Of a stretch of 64,000 nucleotides of DNA, positions 43,139-52,153 are shown one piece after another; positions within the stretch are counted from its first letter, which is position 1, and the number at the start of each line of letters is the position of its first letter. The translations under genes and the position numbers were made by a program. The notes beneath the pieces were generated by a model. It was not told where the DNA came from. It saw nothing but the letters and a program-made list of their open reading frames with translations, and did not search any database. Location: the NCBI RefSeq assembly GCF_003477885.1, contig NZ_QUEE01000002.1, positions 310,001 through 374,000 on the forward strand, read 5' to 3'. The DNA is from Lachnotalea sp. AF33-28 (GTDB lineage: Bacteria; Bacillota; Clostridia; Lachnospirales; Lachnospiraceae).

Positions 43139-43189
43139 CGCATGGTATGTGCGGGAGGACAATCCCCCGCAGAGAAAGGAGAACTGTGA

Positions 43190-44068
43190 TTGAAAAAATT
43201 TGGAGTGAAAAGACTGGAGGCCAGAGAACTGGCCATCGATGTGCTCTGTGATCTGGCAGGCGCGCTGCTGTTTGATCTGGGCATTTACAATTTTGCGGCA
43301 AACGCGGAATTTGCGCCTGTGGGTGTTTCCGGCCTGGCGATCATCATAAACTATCTGTTTAAGGCGCCGATGGGTATTACCAGCATCCTGCTGAACATAC
43401 CGATCCTGCTTATCAGCTATAAGCTTCTGGGGCGGCGTTTCATGATCAAATCCATTAAAAGCATGCTGATCTTTTCGTTGATGCTGGACCTTGTGGTTCC
43501 GTTTTTCCCGGTCTACCAGGGAGAACCTCTGATTGCGGCCATATGTACCGGCGTCTTGTCCGGCGCAGGCCTCTCCATCGTCTATTTGAGGGGCGGTTCC
43601 ACCGGCGGCACGGATTTTCTGGTGATGGCGCTGCGCAAACTGTTCCCGCAGTTTTCCATAGGGCAGTTTACGCTGGTGGTGGACGGCTGCGTGATTCTGC
43701 TTGGCGGGGTGGTATTCCGCAACCTGGATGCGGTGATCCTGGGCCTGATCGCTACAGCCGCAACCACGATGATCATCGATAAGATCATGTATAATATCGG
43801 CAGCGGCAAACTGGTTTTTATTGTAACCGATCATCCTGCGGCTATGGCGGAGGGCATTGTCAATACGACAGGAAGAGGCACCACATTTTTAAATGCTCAG
43901 GGCTCCTACAGCATGGATGAGAAAAAGGTGGTGATGTGCGCCTGCAACAACAGCCAGGCAGTGCAGGTGCGCCGGGTGGTCAAAGAGCTCGACCCGGATG
44001 CATTTGTGATCGTGACGGAATCCAATGAAGTGTTTGGGGAAGGATTTAAGAGCCTGCATGAAGTATAG
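43190..44068 (+). CDS. YitT-family membrane protein (DUF161/DUF2179)
   Basis: 292 residues. Five or six helices in the N-terminal two thirds include the conserved GVSGLAIIINYLFK and LRGGSTGGTDFLVMAL, followed by a cytoplasmic DUF2179 domain (residues ~215-290; GRGTTFLNAQGSYS). The start is a TTG with AAGGAG eight bases upstream; no better ATG exists nearby. The family is widespread in Firmicutes and its transport function is unsettled. It lies 51 bases after the HAD genes and may belong to their transcript. Confidence 0.9.
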   Translation: MKKFGVKRLEARELAIDVLCDLAGALLFDLGIYNFAANAEFAPVGVSGLAIIINYLFKAPMGITSILLNIPILLISYKLLGRRFMIKSIKSMLIFSLMLDLVVPFFPVYQGEPLIAAICTGVLSGAGLSIVYLRGGSTGGTDFLVMALRKLFPQFSIGQFTLVVDGCVILLGGVVFRNLDAVILGLIATAATTMIIDKIMYNIGSGKLVFIVTDHPAAMAEGIVNTTGRGTTFLNAQGSYSMDEKKVVMCACNNSQAVQVRRVVKELDPDAFVIVTESNEVFGEGFKSLHEV

Positions 44069-44085
44069 AAGCTGCAAAATTAGTA

Positions 44086-44114
44086 TTGCGAAAATAGGGG
44101 AGAGCATCTATAAT
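44086..44114 (+). promoter_or_regulatory. Promoter of xpaC-telA
   Basis: TTGCGA, 17-base spacer, perfect TATAAT, 73 bases ahead of xpaC. Confidence 0.6.
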
Positions 44115-44186
44115 GATATTTAGTGTTGGCTGTCCATCCCTTTTTTGGCCGGCTGTGGCTTGGAAATATCTTTGGCGGAGTGAAAC

Positions 44187-45443
44187 ATGACAAATAATGA
44201 TTTTTCGGATTTAGGTAAACAGATAGAATCTGCGGTACAGAATGCCCTCAATTCGGATTCTGTGAAGAATATGAAGAAATACATGAGCAGCGCCATGCAG
44301 GATACCGTACAGGAGATACGGGACGCAATCAGTGAAGGCATGGGCAAAAAAGGCGGGCCGGATATCCCTTACCGCCCAAACAATGCGGCAAATACAGGCG
44401 GTGCTGCGGTACACCCACAGAGTTCCCGCGCGGGCGGCGGACAGGGCGCATATCGTCAGCCCAGGCGTCTTCCCGCGGTTTATACGCGCAAACCGGCAGG
44501 GAGAGTGGCCAGTGTTTTATTTCTTGTATTTGGATTTATCCTTATGGGCTCCGTTCTGCCCCTGTCCCTTCTTGGGACTGTGATATCCTGGGTATCGGAC
44601 GGATTTGCCAGCGCAGTTCCTTATCTGACTGGATTTACGCTGCCGGCTGCAGCGGTCAGCCTCGGTCTGATCGGAGGCGGTTTCCATATCAGGGGTCGGC
44701 TGAAGCGTTACCGCAGGTATCTGACACAGCTTCAGGGACGCAGTTTCTGTTCTGTCAAAGAGCTGGCATCCAGTGTGGGGGAGAGCCCGCAGTTTGTTGT
44801 TAAAGATCTTCGGAAAATGATCCGTCTCGGAATGTTTCCCCAGGGTCATCTGGATGATGAAAAAACCTGTCTGATGCTCACCAGCGAGGTGTATGGCCAG
44901 TACCTCCGTGCGAAAGAGAGCGCGAAATACAGGGAGCTGGAAGAAAAGGCAGTCCGCTCGGATGTTGTGCCGGAGGCCGAAGAAGAGACGAAGAAATCGG
45001 AACCTGCAAAGGAGCTTGAGACGGCGATCCAGGAGGGGCAGGAGTATATCCGGCAGATCCGCCTGGCCAACGACCGGATTCCCGGGCCTGTGGTTTCTGA
45101 AAAGCTGACCAGACTGGAGCATATCGTTACAAAGATTTTTGACTATGTGCAGAAGCATCCGGAAAAACTTGCCGATATAAGGAAGTTTATGAGCTATTAT
45201 CTGCCGACAACCCTGAAGCTGGTGCAGGCTTACTGCGAGTTCGACCAGCAGTCGGTGGCGGGTGAAAATGTAGCCGCGGCAAAAAAAGAAATCGAAGATA
45301 CACTGGATACAATTAATACAGCGTTTGCTAATTTGCTGGACAGCCTGTTTGAGGATGCGGTGATGGATGTGTCCACGGATATTTCCGTGCTGGAAACCAT
45401 GCTGAAGCAGGAAGGGCTTACCGGCAGCGATTTTAATTCGTAG
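44187..45443 (+). CDS. xpaC: XpaC-family 5-bromo-4-chloroindolyl phosphate hydrolysis protein
   Basis: 418 residues. A short N-terminal amphipathic part and a Gly/Arg/Gln-rich linker precede two membrane helices near residues 108-130 and 140-165 (LFLVFGFILMGSVLPL). A long, mostly helical cytoplasmic domain follows. XpaC is usually found next to telA, as here, but despite its historical name its biochemical role is unclear. The ATG has GGAG six bases upstream. Confidence 0.85.
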   Translation: MTNNDFSDLGKQIESAVQNALNSDSVKNMKKYMSSAMQDTVQEIRDAISEGMGKKGGPDIPYRPNNAANTGGAAVHPQSSRAGGGQGAYRQPRRLPAVYTRKPAGRVASVLFLVFGFILMGSVLPLSLLGTVISWVSDGFASAVPYLTGFTLPAAAVSLGLIGGGFHIRGRLKRYRRYLTQLQGRSFCSVKELASSVGESPQFVVKDLRKMIRLGMFPQGHLDDEKTCLMLTSEVYGQYLRAKESAKYRELEEKAVRSDVVPEAEEETKKSEPAKELETAIQEGQEYIRQIRLANDRIPGPVVSEKLTRLEHIVTKIFDYVQKHPEKLADIRKFMSYYLPTTLKLVQAYCEFDQQSVAGENVAAAKKEIEDTLDTINTAFANLLDSLFEDAVMDVSTDISVLETMLKQEGLTGSDFNS

Positions 45444-45460
45444 CAGATACCGGAGAAACG

Positions 45461-45501
45461 GCGCGGCTATGCGCGCAGGTCATCAACCCTTGGGTGGTGA
45501 C
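45461..45501 (+). repeat. Double-hairpin module before telA
   Basis: A short GCGC/GCGC stem (about 45461-45474), then GTCATCAACCC pairing with GGGTGGTGAC (45479-45501, one A-G mismatch), ending six bases before the AGGAGG of telA. The order, stems and spacing match the last unit of the leuC-leuD array at 20161-20203. Confidence 0.7.
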
Positions 45502-45520
45502 ATGAGAGGAGGAAAAGAAT

Positions 45521-46669
45521 ATGGAGTTTGATTTCGATACACAGGCAGCCCCCACCCTGACATTGGATCCTGTCACAGAGGAGGGGACAGCGCCGGCCGC
45601 CATGGCCATACCGGAGGAGAAGAAGGAACCGGAGGTATTAGATGAGAGCCAGTTAAGCCCGCAGGAGCGGCAGATGGTCAGCGATTTCGCGGAAAAGATC
45701 AGTCTGTACGACAGCAATATGATCCTCCAATACGGTTCCGGCGCTCAGAAAAAGATCGCCGATTTTTCTGCGTCCGCACTGGACAATGTAAAAACCAAGG
45801 ATCTCGGAGAGATCGGGGAGCTGCTGTCCGGAGTGGTGACGGAACTCAAGAGTTTCGAAATTGAGGAAGAGGAAAAGGGGATCTTTGGATTCTGGAAACG
45901 CAGCGCCAACAAGATGACCGCCATGAAGGCCAAATACGACAAGGCGGAAGTGAATGTCAATAAGATCTGTACGGTTCTGGAGAATCATCAGGTGCAGCTG
46001 TTAAAAGATGTTGCGATGCTGGATAAGATGTATGAGCTGAACAAAGTGTATTTTAAAGAGCTGTCCATGTATATCCTGGCTGGCAAGAAAAAACTTGAGC
46101 AGGTACAGACCACGGACCTGCCCGCTTTGATGCAGAAGGCGAAGGAGAGCGGACTGCCCGAGGATGCCCAGGCTGCCAATGACCTGTCCTCTCTCTGCAA
46201 CCGATTTGAAAAGAAACTGCATGATCTGGAGCTGACACGTATTATATCCATACAGATGGCTCCGCAGATCCGTCTGGTACAGAATAACGATACGCTGATG
46301 TCGGAAAAGATCCAGTCCACGCTGGTCAATACGATACCGCTCTGGAAGAGCCAGATGGTGCTGGCACTGGGCGTTGCACACAGCAGGCAGGCCGCACAGG
46401 CGCAGCGTGAGGTCACGGATATGACCAACGAACTGCTCAAGAAGAATGCCGCCACCTTAAAGATGGCTACGGTGGAAACCGCCAAGGAATCCGAACGCGG
46501 CATTGTGGATATCGAAACACTGAAGGTTACCAATGAGAGCCTGATCAGTACATTGGATGAGGTGATCCGTATCCAGGATGAAGGGCGTCAGAAGAGAAGA
46601 GAGGCGGAAGCAGAGCTAGGCAGGATTGAAAATCAGTTAAAGCAGAAGCTGCTGGATATCCGCAGCTGA
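45521..46669 (+). CDS. telA: TelA-family toxic anion resistance protein
   Basis: 382 residues, predicted almost entirely alpha-helical and cytoplasmic. The conserved TelA/KlaA stretches are visible: GFWKRSANKMTAMKAKYDKAE, LDKMYELNKVYFKELSMYI and a C-terminal half with IPLWKSQMVLAL (each only in part quoted here). The family was named for tellurite resistance and is linked to cell-envelope stress. The ATG follows AGGAGG. It is second in the xpaC-telA unit and its ribosome site is capped by a hairpin module. Confidence 0.9.
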   Translation: MEFDFDTQAAPTLTLDPVTEEGTAPAAMAIPEEKKEPEVLDESQLSPQERQMVSDFAEKISLYDSNMILQYGSGAQKKIADFSASALDNVKTKDLGEIGELLSGVVTELKSFEIEEEEKGIFGFWKRSANKMTAMKAKYDKAEVNVNKICTVLENHQVQLLKDVAMLDKMYELNKVYFKELSMYILAGKKKLEQVQTTDLPALMQKAKESGLPEDAQAANDLSSLCNRFEKKLHDLELTRIISIQMAPQIRLVQNNDTLMSEKIQSTLVNTIPLWKSQMVLALGVAHSRQAAQAQREVTDMTNELLKKNAATLKMATVETAKESERGIVDIETLKVTNESLISTLDEVIRIQDEGRQKRREAEAELGRIENQLKQKLLDIRS

Positions 46670-46724
46670 TCATCCGGTCAAATGCGCCGGTGGCGCATCT
46701 TGTCGGATCCTTCGATTAATTAAT

Positions 46725-46756
46725 AAAGCCGGACCGCTTAGAGACGGTCCGGCTTT
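46725..46756. terminator. Bidirectional terminator after telA
   Basis: A perfect 12 bp stem (AAAGCCGGACCG and complement) with an 8-base loop, with A and T runs on both sides. A smaller stem ATGCGCC/GGCGCAT at 46682-46698 precedes it. Confidence 0.82.
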
Positions 46757-46763
46757 AAAGCGC

Positions 46764-47636
46764 CTAATAGTAATAATCGAGTTTGGACCGGACCTGAAAG
46801 CCTTCGGAGGTATAGAGACTGAAGGCCGGTTCATTCAGACTGCTCACCTGCAGCCACAGCCTGTCCGTGCCTTCGGGCAGAGAAGCGTATAAAAGCCGCA
46901 GCGCGGCGCGTCCGTAGCCCTGGTTTTGAAGTGCAGGCAGTATGCCGAACCCGTAAAGATAAGCGGAGCCCTGACTTAAAGTGAGATGGCACAGCCCGAT
47001 GCACCTGTCTTTGTTTTGAATATAGTAGGTGGATGTGTCGGGTGAGCGAAAGGCTTCCTGCGTAAATTTTAAAGTGCCTGTCTGTCCGTCATAGAAAATC
47101 TCTTCATGCAGACTGCAGACACGGCTGAAATCCTCCTGTGAGGAGACATCGGCTTTTTGCAGGCTCATGGCAGGCAGTCCGGAATCCTCTGCTATGGGGC
47201 CGGAATCCCGGGCGGTTTTTTTCTCCAGTATATACTCCGTATACTGGTATTCGCCGTCCATGGCTTCCAGAGCGGCCAGCGCTTCCGGGCTATTGCCGTC
47301 GGTGACAAAAAGAAGTTCCATATCTTCTATAATATCGATCAGCTCATTCAGCGCCTCATCCCAGAGACGCTTAAAAAAACCGCGTCTTCTGGCCATGGGG
47401 TGAGTGAAGGCGATGGCCTCCCCATAGGAAGGATCCGGCAGAAACAGGGATAGAAAACTTAATACCTCGCCCTGATCCGTGAGCAGATAGAAACAGGGAA
47501 GTTCCCTGGAATAATTCATCTCGTTGGTCAGCGAAGGCGTGAGCGTGACCGGCTCATAGTCTTTGCAGTCACGGATTAATTTTTCGACTCTTTTCAGCTG
47601 ATTGGGCGACAGTTTGGTTAGCTTTTGAATTTTCAT
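46764..47636 (-). CDS. GNAT-family N-acetyltransferase
   Basis: 290 residues in what look like tandem GNAT folds. The C-terminal one has the acetyl-CoA loop LPALQNQGYGRAALRLL near 245 and the closing NEPAFSLYTSEGFQV motif. The N-terminal half (residues ~10-150, with FTHPMARRRGFFKRLW) retains a similar loop. I chose the ATG at 47636, which has AAAGG about ten bases upstream; further in-frame Mets lie upstream. Substrate unknown. Confidence 0.85.
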   Translation of the reverse strand: MKIQKLTKLSPNQLKRVEKLIRDCKDYEPVTLTPSLTNEMNYSRELPCFYLLTDQGEVLSFLSLFLPDPSYGEAIAFTHPMARRRGFFKRLWDEALNELIDIIEDMELLFVTDGNSPEALAALEAMDGEYQYTEYILEKKTARDSGPIAEDSGLPAMSLQKADVSSQEDFSRVCSLHEEIFYDGQTGTLKFTQEAFRSPDTSTYYIQNKDRCIGLCHLTLSQGSAYLYGFGILPALQNQGYGRAALRLLYASLPEGTDRLWLQVSSLNEPAFSLYTSEGFQVRSKLDYYY

Positions 47637-47722
47637 GATGGGATCGACCTTTCTCATTTCTTGCACATAGTTTAAAGTTTAACGGCAGGAAGCAGATGTG
47701 TCAAGTGGTTCGCCGTTTCTCT

Positions 47723-47751
47723 TTGACAGCTTGTAACAGTAAGGTTAAAAT
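47723..47751 (+). promoter_or_regulatory. Promoter of the isochorismatase-DMT-pepF unit
   Basis: TTGACA, 17 bases, TAAAAT, 30 bases before the ATG at 47782. Confidence 0.65.
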
Positions 47752-47781
47752 CAGCGGAAAGAGCGCATGCGGAGGAACGCG

Positions 47782-48345
47782 ATGAGAATTATGAAAGACA
47801 GCATACAGTGTCTGGCAGTGGATTATCAGGAAAAACTTGTGCCGGTTATGCAGGAGAAGGAGCGCCTGCTGGAACGTTCGGCGATGTTTCTTAAGGGACT
47901 TAGGCTTCTTGGCGTGCCGGTTACGGTCACCGAACAGTATCCCAAGGGACTTGGGAGGACCGTGCCAAAGATTTTGACAGCGGCAGGCACAAAGACCGCG
48001 TTTGACAAGATTACATTCAGCTGTCTGGAGAATGAAAAAATCAGGGAGCATATCGGATGTCAGGCCGGGCGCCGCTTCGTGGCAGTCTGCGGGATTGAAG
48101 CCCATATCTGTGTGCTGCAGACGGTGGTGGATCTGTGCGGACAGGGCTATGTGCCGGTTGTTGCGGCGGACTGTGTCGCATCCAAACGCAGTGAGGACCG
48201 GGAGACAGCGCTGGAACGCATGAAGATGGAGGGCGCGTATCTGACCACATCGGAATCGCTTTTGTATGAATTGATGCGGAGTGCAAAGGATGAGGCTTTC
48301 CGGGACGTTACAGCGCTGGTAAAGGAACAGCGCCGAATAGACTGA
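47782..48345 (+). CDS. Isochorismatase-family cysteine hydrolase
   Basis: 187 residues. The family triad is visible: Asp in LAVDYQEKL near residue 13, Lys in FDKITFSC near 72 and Cys in VCGIEAHICV near 103. Such enzymes hydrolyse amides or isochorismate-like substrates; the YcaC/nicotinamidase-like branch is closest in look. The ATG at 47782 has GGAGG six bases before it and is preferred to the ATG at 47767, which precedes that ribosome site. First gene of a three-gene run with the DMT transporter and pepF. Confidence 0.87.
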   Translation: MRIMKDSIQCLAVDYQEKLVPVMQEKERLLERSAMFLKGLRLLGVPVTVTEQYPKGLGRTVPKILTAAGTKTAFDKITFSCLENEKIREHIGCQAGRRFVAVCGIEAHICVLQTVVDLCGQGYVPVVAADCVASKRSEDRETALERMKMEGAYLTTSESLLYELMRSAKDEAFRDVTALVKEQRRID

Positions 48346-48369
48346 AACAAAAACGGGAGAATAATATAA

Positions 48370-49293
48370 ATGAATAAGTTGGAAGATAAGAAGATCATGC
48401 GGCTGTCTGAAGCGGGGCTTTTGGGAACCGCGCTGATCTGGGGTTTTGCGTTCGTGATTGTGAAAAATTCGGTGGACAGCGTACCGCCTGTGTATATGCT
48501 GGCATTCCGTTTCACCATAGCAGCGCTGGGCCTGATGATTATATTTGCGCGAAGGCTTAAGAACATCAGCCGCCGTGATCTGCGGTGTGGTGCCTTTCTC
48601 GGTATTTTTTTATTTTTGAGCTATTTTTTTCAGACGGTTGGCATACAGTATACGACAGCCGGTAAAAACGCCTTTTTGACAACGGTATATGTGGTAATCG
48701 TTCCGTTTCTCCACTGGCTGATCAACCGGAAAAAGCCGGATAAGTACTGCGTCTGTGCCGCATTTCTGGCGGTTGTGGGAATCGGGCTCCTTTCACTGAA
48801 CGGGGATCTGTCCATGAATGTGGGGGATGTGCTGACGCTGATCTGTGGGCTGGGATATGCCCTGCATATGATCTTTATCGACCGTTATGCCAGAACACAG
48901 GACCCGGTGCTGCTTACGGTGGTACAAATCGCTGTGGCGGCGCTGCTGTCCTGGCTTTTAGCTCCGGCGATGGACGGCGGATTCCCGATGGGGGCTTTGG
49001 CGCCCGATATGATCACCGGCATGCTTTATCTGGGGCTTGGGAGCACAATGCTGGCGTTTCTTTTGCAGAACGTCTGCCAGAAATATACAAATCCATCCAC
49101 CACGTCATTGCTTCTGTCCATGGAATCGGTGTTTGGAGCGCTGTTTTCCATACTGTTTTTGGGTGAATGGATGAGCGGACGCATGGTGGTCGGCTGTGTG
49201 CTGATTTTTATCGCCATAACCATGGCAGAAACTAAATTTGACTTTATAAAGAAAAGAGGTAAGGAATATGGGAGAAGTGAAAATGCTGCTTAG
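48370..49293 (+). CDS. EamA/DMT-family transporter
   Basis: 307 residues with ten predicted helices in two EamA repeats. Family features include the opening GLLGTALIWGFAFVIVKNSV, the repeat-1 end FFQTVGIQYTTAGKNAFLT and the repeat-2 motif TSLLLSMESVFGALFSILFL (each quoted in part). DMT proteins export amino acids or other metabolites. The start lies 24 bases after the isochorismatase gene, and the 3' end overlaps pepF by 26 bases. Confidence 0.92.
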   Translation: MNKLEDKKIMRLSEAGLLGTALIWGFAFVIVKNSVDSVPPVYMLAFRFTIAALGLMIIFARRLKNISRRDLRCGAFLGIFLFLSYFFQTVGIQYTTAGKNAFLTTVYVVIVPFLHWLINRKKPDKYCVCAAFLAVVGIGLLSLNGDLSMNVGDVLTLICGLGYALHMIFIDRYARTQDPVLLTVVQIAVAALLSWLLAPAMDGGFPMGALAPDMITGMLYLGLGSTMLAFLLQNVCQKYTNPSTTSLLLSMESVFGALFSILFLGEWMSGRMVVGCVLIFIAITMAETKFDFIKKRGKEYGRSENAA

Positions 49294-51067
49294 AAGCGAA
49301 TGCAGGCCGGAAGATACCTGGAATCTGGCGGATATCTATCCGACGGTGGAGGATTGGGAAGCGGCGTGGAACCGGATTGCGGAAAAATGCGCCGGTTATG
49401 ATGAATTCAGAGGCCGTCTTGGGGAGTCTGCAGATATGCTGTATGGCTGTCTTGCCTTTGATGATTCTGTCTGCGAGGAACTGGACAGGCTCGACAGCTA
49501 TGCCTTTCAGATGCTGGATCAGGATACCGGCAATTCGGAAGCTCAGACACTTCAGCAGAAAGCGGATGACCTGCGCGTGAAGGTGAGAAGCGCTTCTTCC
49601 TTCATACCGGTGGAGATACTGGCGGTGGGAGAGGAAACCGTGGATCGGTTCATGGAAGAGGATGCGAAACTGGCCGGGTACCACCGGATTTTTGAACTGA
49701 TTTTCCGGGATAAGGATCATACGCTGTCGGCAGAAGCGGAGCATCTTCTGGCAGAGGCTGGCTCTGTCACAGAAGCCTCCTCCAATATTTATAAAATGTT
49801 CAATAACGCGGATCTGACATTCCCGCCGATTGAAAACGAAAGAGGAGAGACGGTACCTGTAACCCATGGAACCTTCATATCCTATCTGGAAAACCCGGAC
49901 ATCCGCGTAAGAAGGGCAGCGTATGAGTCTGTCTATAAGACTTATGGCGCTTACCGCAATACGCTGGCTACATCCTTCCAGGCCAATATCCGGCAGGCCA
50001 TGTTCTATGCGAAAGCCAGAAAATACAGTTCTACCAGGGCTTATTACCTGGCCGGAAGCAATATACCGGAGAGCGTATATGACAATCTGATTGAAACAGT
50101 TCATCAGAATCTTCCTTCGATGTACCACTATGTGGCGCTGCGCAAGAAGGTGCTGGGACTGGATCAGCTGCATTTATACGATGTATATACACCGATTGTA
50201 AAGGACTACGAGCAAAAGTATACGTTTGAAGAAGCTAAGGCGCTGGTGAAAAAGGGCCTGGCTCCGATGGGCGGGGATTATCTCAATGTGCTTCAGGAAG
50301 GCTTTGACAACCGCTGGATCGATGTATATGAGAACAAGGGGAAGAGAAGCGGCGCTTATTCCAACGGTGTCTACGGCGTTCACCCCTATGTGCTGCTGAA
50401 CTTTAACTATACGCTGGACAATGTTTCTACACTGGCCCATGAGATGGGGCATGCGCTTCATTCCTATTTTTCTTCGGCCAGCCAGCCATACTGCTATGCG
50501 GATTACCGCATCTTTGTGGCGGAAGTGGCATCCACCTGCAATGAGGCGCTGCTGAACCACTATTTGATGGAACACGCAGAAAACGATCAGGAGAAGGCAT
50601 ATATCATCAACAGCTATCTGGATACTTTTAAGGGAACTCTGTTCCGCCAGACCATGTTTGCGGAATTTGAAAAAATCACCCATCAGATGCTGGAGAGCGG
50701 ACAGAGCCTGACCGCCGATAAGATCTGCAGCATTTATCATGACTTAAATGTGCGGTATTTCGGACCGGATATGGAGGTGGATGAACTGATTGACATGGAG
50801 TGGGCGAGGATTCCTCACTTTTACCGGCCGTTCTATGTATATCAGTATGCAACCGGCTTTTCCGCTGCCATCGCGCTCTCACAGAAGATACTGACCGAAG
50901 GGGCGCCTGCGGTGGAGGCCTATATGAGCTTTTTACAAGGCGGCGGATCCAAGGATCCTATCGATCTGCTGAAAATGGCCGGAGTGGATATGAATGAGAA
51001 GGCGCCCATCATGTCGGCGATGAAAGTATTTGACGATCTGGTGAGCAGGATGGAAGAACTGCTGTAA
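49268..51067 (+). CDS. pepF: Oligoendopeptidase F
   Basis: A 599-residue M3B metallopeptidase, normal length. The zinc motif HEMGH has H391, E392 and H395, and the third ligand is E419 in FVAEVAST. It cleaves short peptides in the cytoplasm, providing amino acids or degrading signal peptides. The ATG at 49268 lies inside the end of the DMT gene and has AAGG/AGAGG upstream. No signal peptide. It ends at a strong terminator. Confidence 0.96.
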   Translation: MGEVKMLLRSECRPEDTWNLADIYPTVEDWEAAWNRIAEKCAGYDEFRGRLGESADMLYGCLAFDDSVCEELDRLDSYAFQMLDQDTGNSEAQTLQQKADDLRVKVRSASSFIPVEILAVGEETVDRFMEEDAKLAGYHRIFELIFRDKDHTLSAEAEHLLAEAGSVTEASSNIYKMFNNADLTFPPIENERGETVPVTHGTFISYLENPDIRVRRAAYESVYKTYGAYRNTLATSFQANIRQAMFYAKARKYSSTRAYYLAGSNIPESVYDNLIETVHQNLPSMYHYVALRKKVLGLDQLHLYDVYTPIVKDYEQKYTFEEAKALVKKGLAPMGGDYLNVLQEGFDNRWIDVYENKGKRSGAYSNGVYGVHPYVLLNFNYTLDNVSTLAHEMGHALHSYFSSASQPYCYADYRIFVAEVASTCNEALLNHYLMEHAENDQEKAYIINSYLDTFKGTLFRQTMFAEFEKITHQMLESGQSLTADKICSIYHDLNVRYFGPDMEVDELIDMEWARIPHFYRPFYVYQYATGFSAAIALSQKILTEGAPAVEAYMSFLQGGGSKDPIDLLKMAGVDMNEKAPIMSAMKVFDDLVSRMEELL

Positions 51068-51107
51068 ATTCCCGGACGGGTATTGTTCCCGGACTGTTAT
51101 TGCATGA

Positions 51108-51162
51108 TAAAGGGGCAGGATATATCAGTAAGGCTGTGCCGTATTGATATATCCTGCCCCTT
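51108..51162. terminator. Bidirectional terminator between pepF and nitroreductase
   Basis: A 19 bp perfect stem (AAAGGGGCAGGATATATCA and complement) with a 17-base loop, bordered by A and T runs. Confidence 0.82.
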
Positions 51163-51202
51163 TTAAACGTTGTATATTTCCGGCCGTTCGTACCGGATGC
51201 TG

Positions 51203-51970
51203 TCAGCTTAAGCAGACTGTGGTGACATATTCATTATTTTTCAGGCTGAAGGACTTTAAAGATACCGTATCCATCTCTTTTAAGGAAACCTGCATCCAGA
51301 GTTCTTCCGCCGCCACCGCAATATGGGACAGCATGATGCCTATATCAAACTTCTGCAGATCGGCATTGTACCCTAGTCCATATTTCTTCCTGGAAAAGAT
51401 ATGGATTCGGTTGCCGTATGCCACCATCCTCCAGGGCTGTGTATTCAGGGCGGAAGGCGCCATACGGGCGGCCCTAAGAAGGGTATTTACATCATCGGAA
51501 ACCGCTTCCTTGAAAGAGCAGATCTCATTCAGTTCCAGACGCTTGGCTTTACTTTCCGGCCGGTAAGGGCTGCCGTCCGGCATGCCGAAGGCGATGATCA
51601 TGGCCGGTTTCATGCCGGCGGGCACCTCAAGGCCATCCGCTTTTGCATTTCCTTGATAACAGGTACCGATGCCCTTGGTAGTCATGTAGAGCACAACCTG
51701 TTCCGCCAGATATCCGGCCTCCTGCATAGCATAGGGTTTATCTTCCACCATAAGCACCAAATAATACGGCGCTTTTACATGAAACATTCCCCGAACCGTC
51801 ATATCGCTGTCGAAGGTATCCAGTATAACAAATTGAAAACCAATTTCCGGATGGAGCCGCAGCAGTTCCTTCTCAAATCTTTCAATATGATTCAGCAGCT
51901 TTGGCGCCAGCGGCTCTATCTTAAAACGTCTTACTGATTTTCTGTTGTAAATTGCTTCGTAAACCGTCAT
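51203..51970 (-). CDS. Nitroreductase-family flavoprotein
   Basis: 255 residues with the FMN-binding nitroreductase start VYEAIYNRKSVRRF. MTTKGIGTCYQGNAK and the segment RAARMAPSALNTQPWRMV are the usual phosphate/flavin contacts. Order and length fit the two-lobed Clostridial "TM nitroreductase" subgroup. The ATG at 51970 has GGGGG seven bases upstream. It may reduce nitro or quinone compounds with NAD(P)H; the physiological substrate is unknown. Confidence 0.88.
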   Translation of the reverse strand: MTVYEAIYNRKSVRRFKIEPLAPKLLNHIERFEKELLRLHPEIGFQFVILDTFDSDMTVRGMFHVKAPYYLVLMVEDKPYAMQEAGYLAEQVVLYMTTKGIGTCYQGNAKADGLEVPAGMKPAMIIAFGMPDGSPYRPESKAKRLELNEICSFKEAVSDDVNTLLRAARMAPSALNTQPWRMVAYGNRIHIFSRKKYGLGYNADLQKFDIGIMLSHIAVAAEELWMQVSLKEMDTVSLKSFSLKNNEYVTTVCLS

Positions 51971-52153
51971 AATCAGCCCCCAAAGGTAATTGTTCAACTA
52001 TCGCACCCAATTTCATATCCTGTGATTCACGCAGTGATCAGATGTTCTCATCTGTTTTAATTGTATCACAGAAGGCTTTATTTTATCGCACAAAAAATAT
52101 AAATATTTCTTAACATTTTGTTAACATTTACACAATGGGAGGCTTATCTGTTT

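Noticed and set aside
42470..43834. 454-codon minus-strand frame opposite the Cof phosphatase and YitT genes
   Set aside because: Composition is extremely His/Gln/Arg rich, as expected from the complement of real genes. No start signal or recognisable domain.
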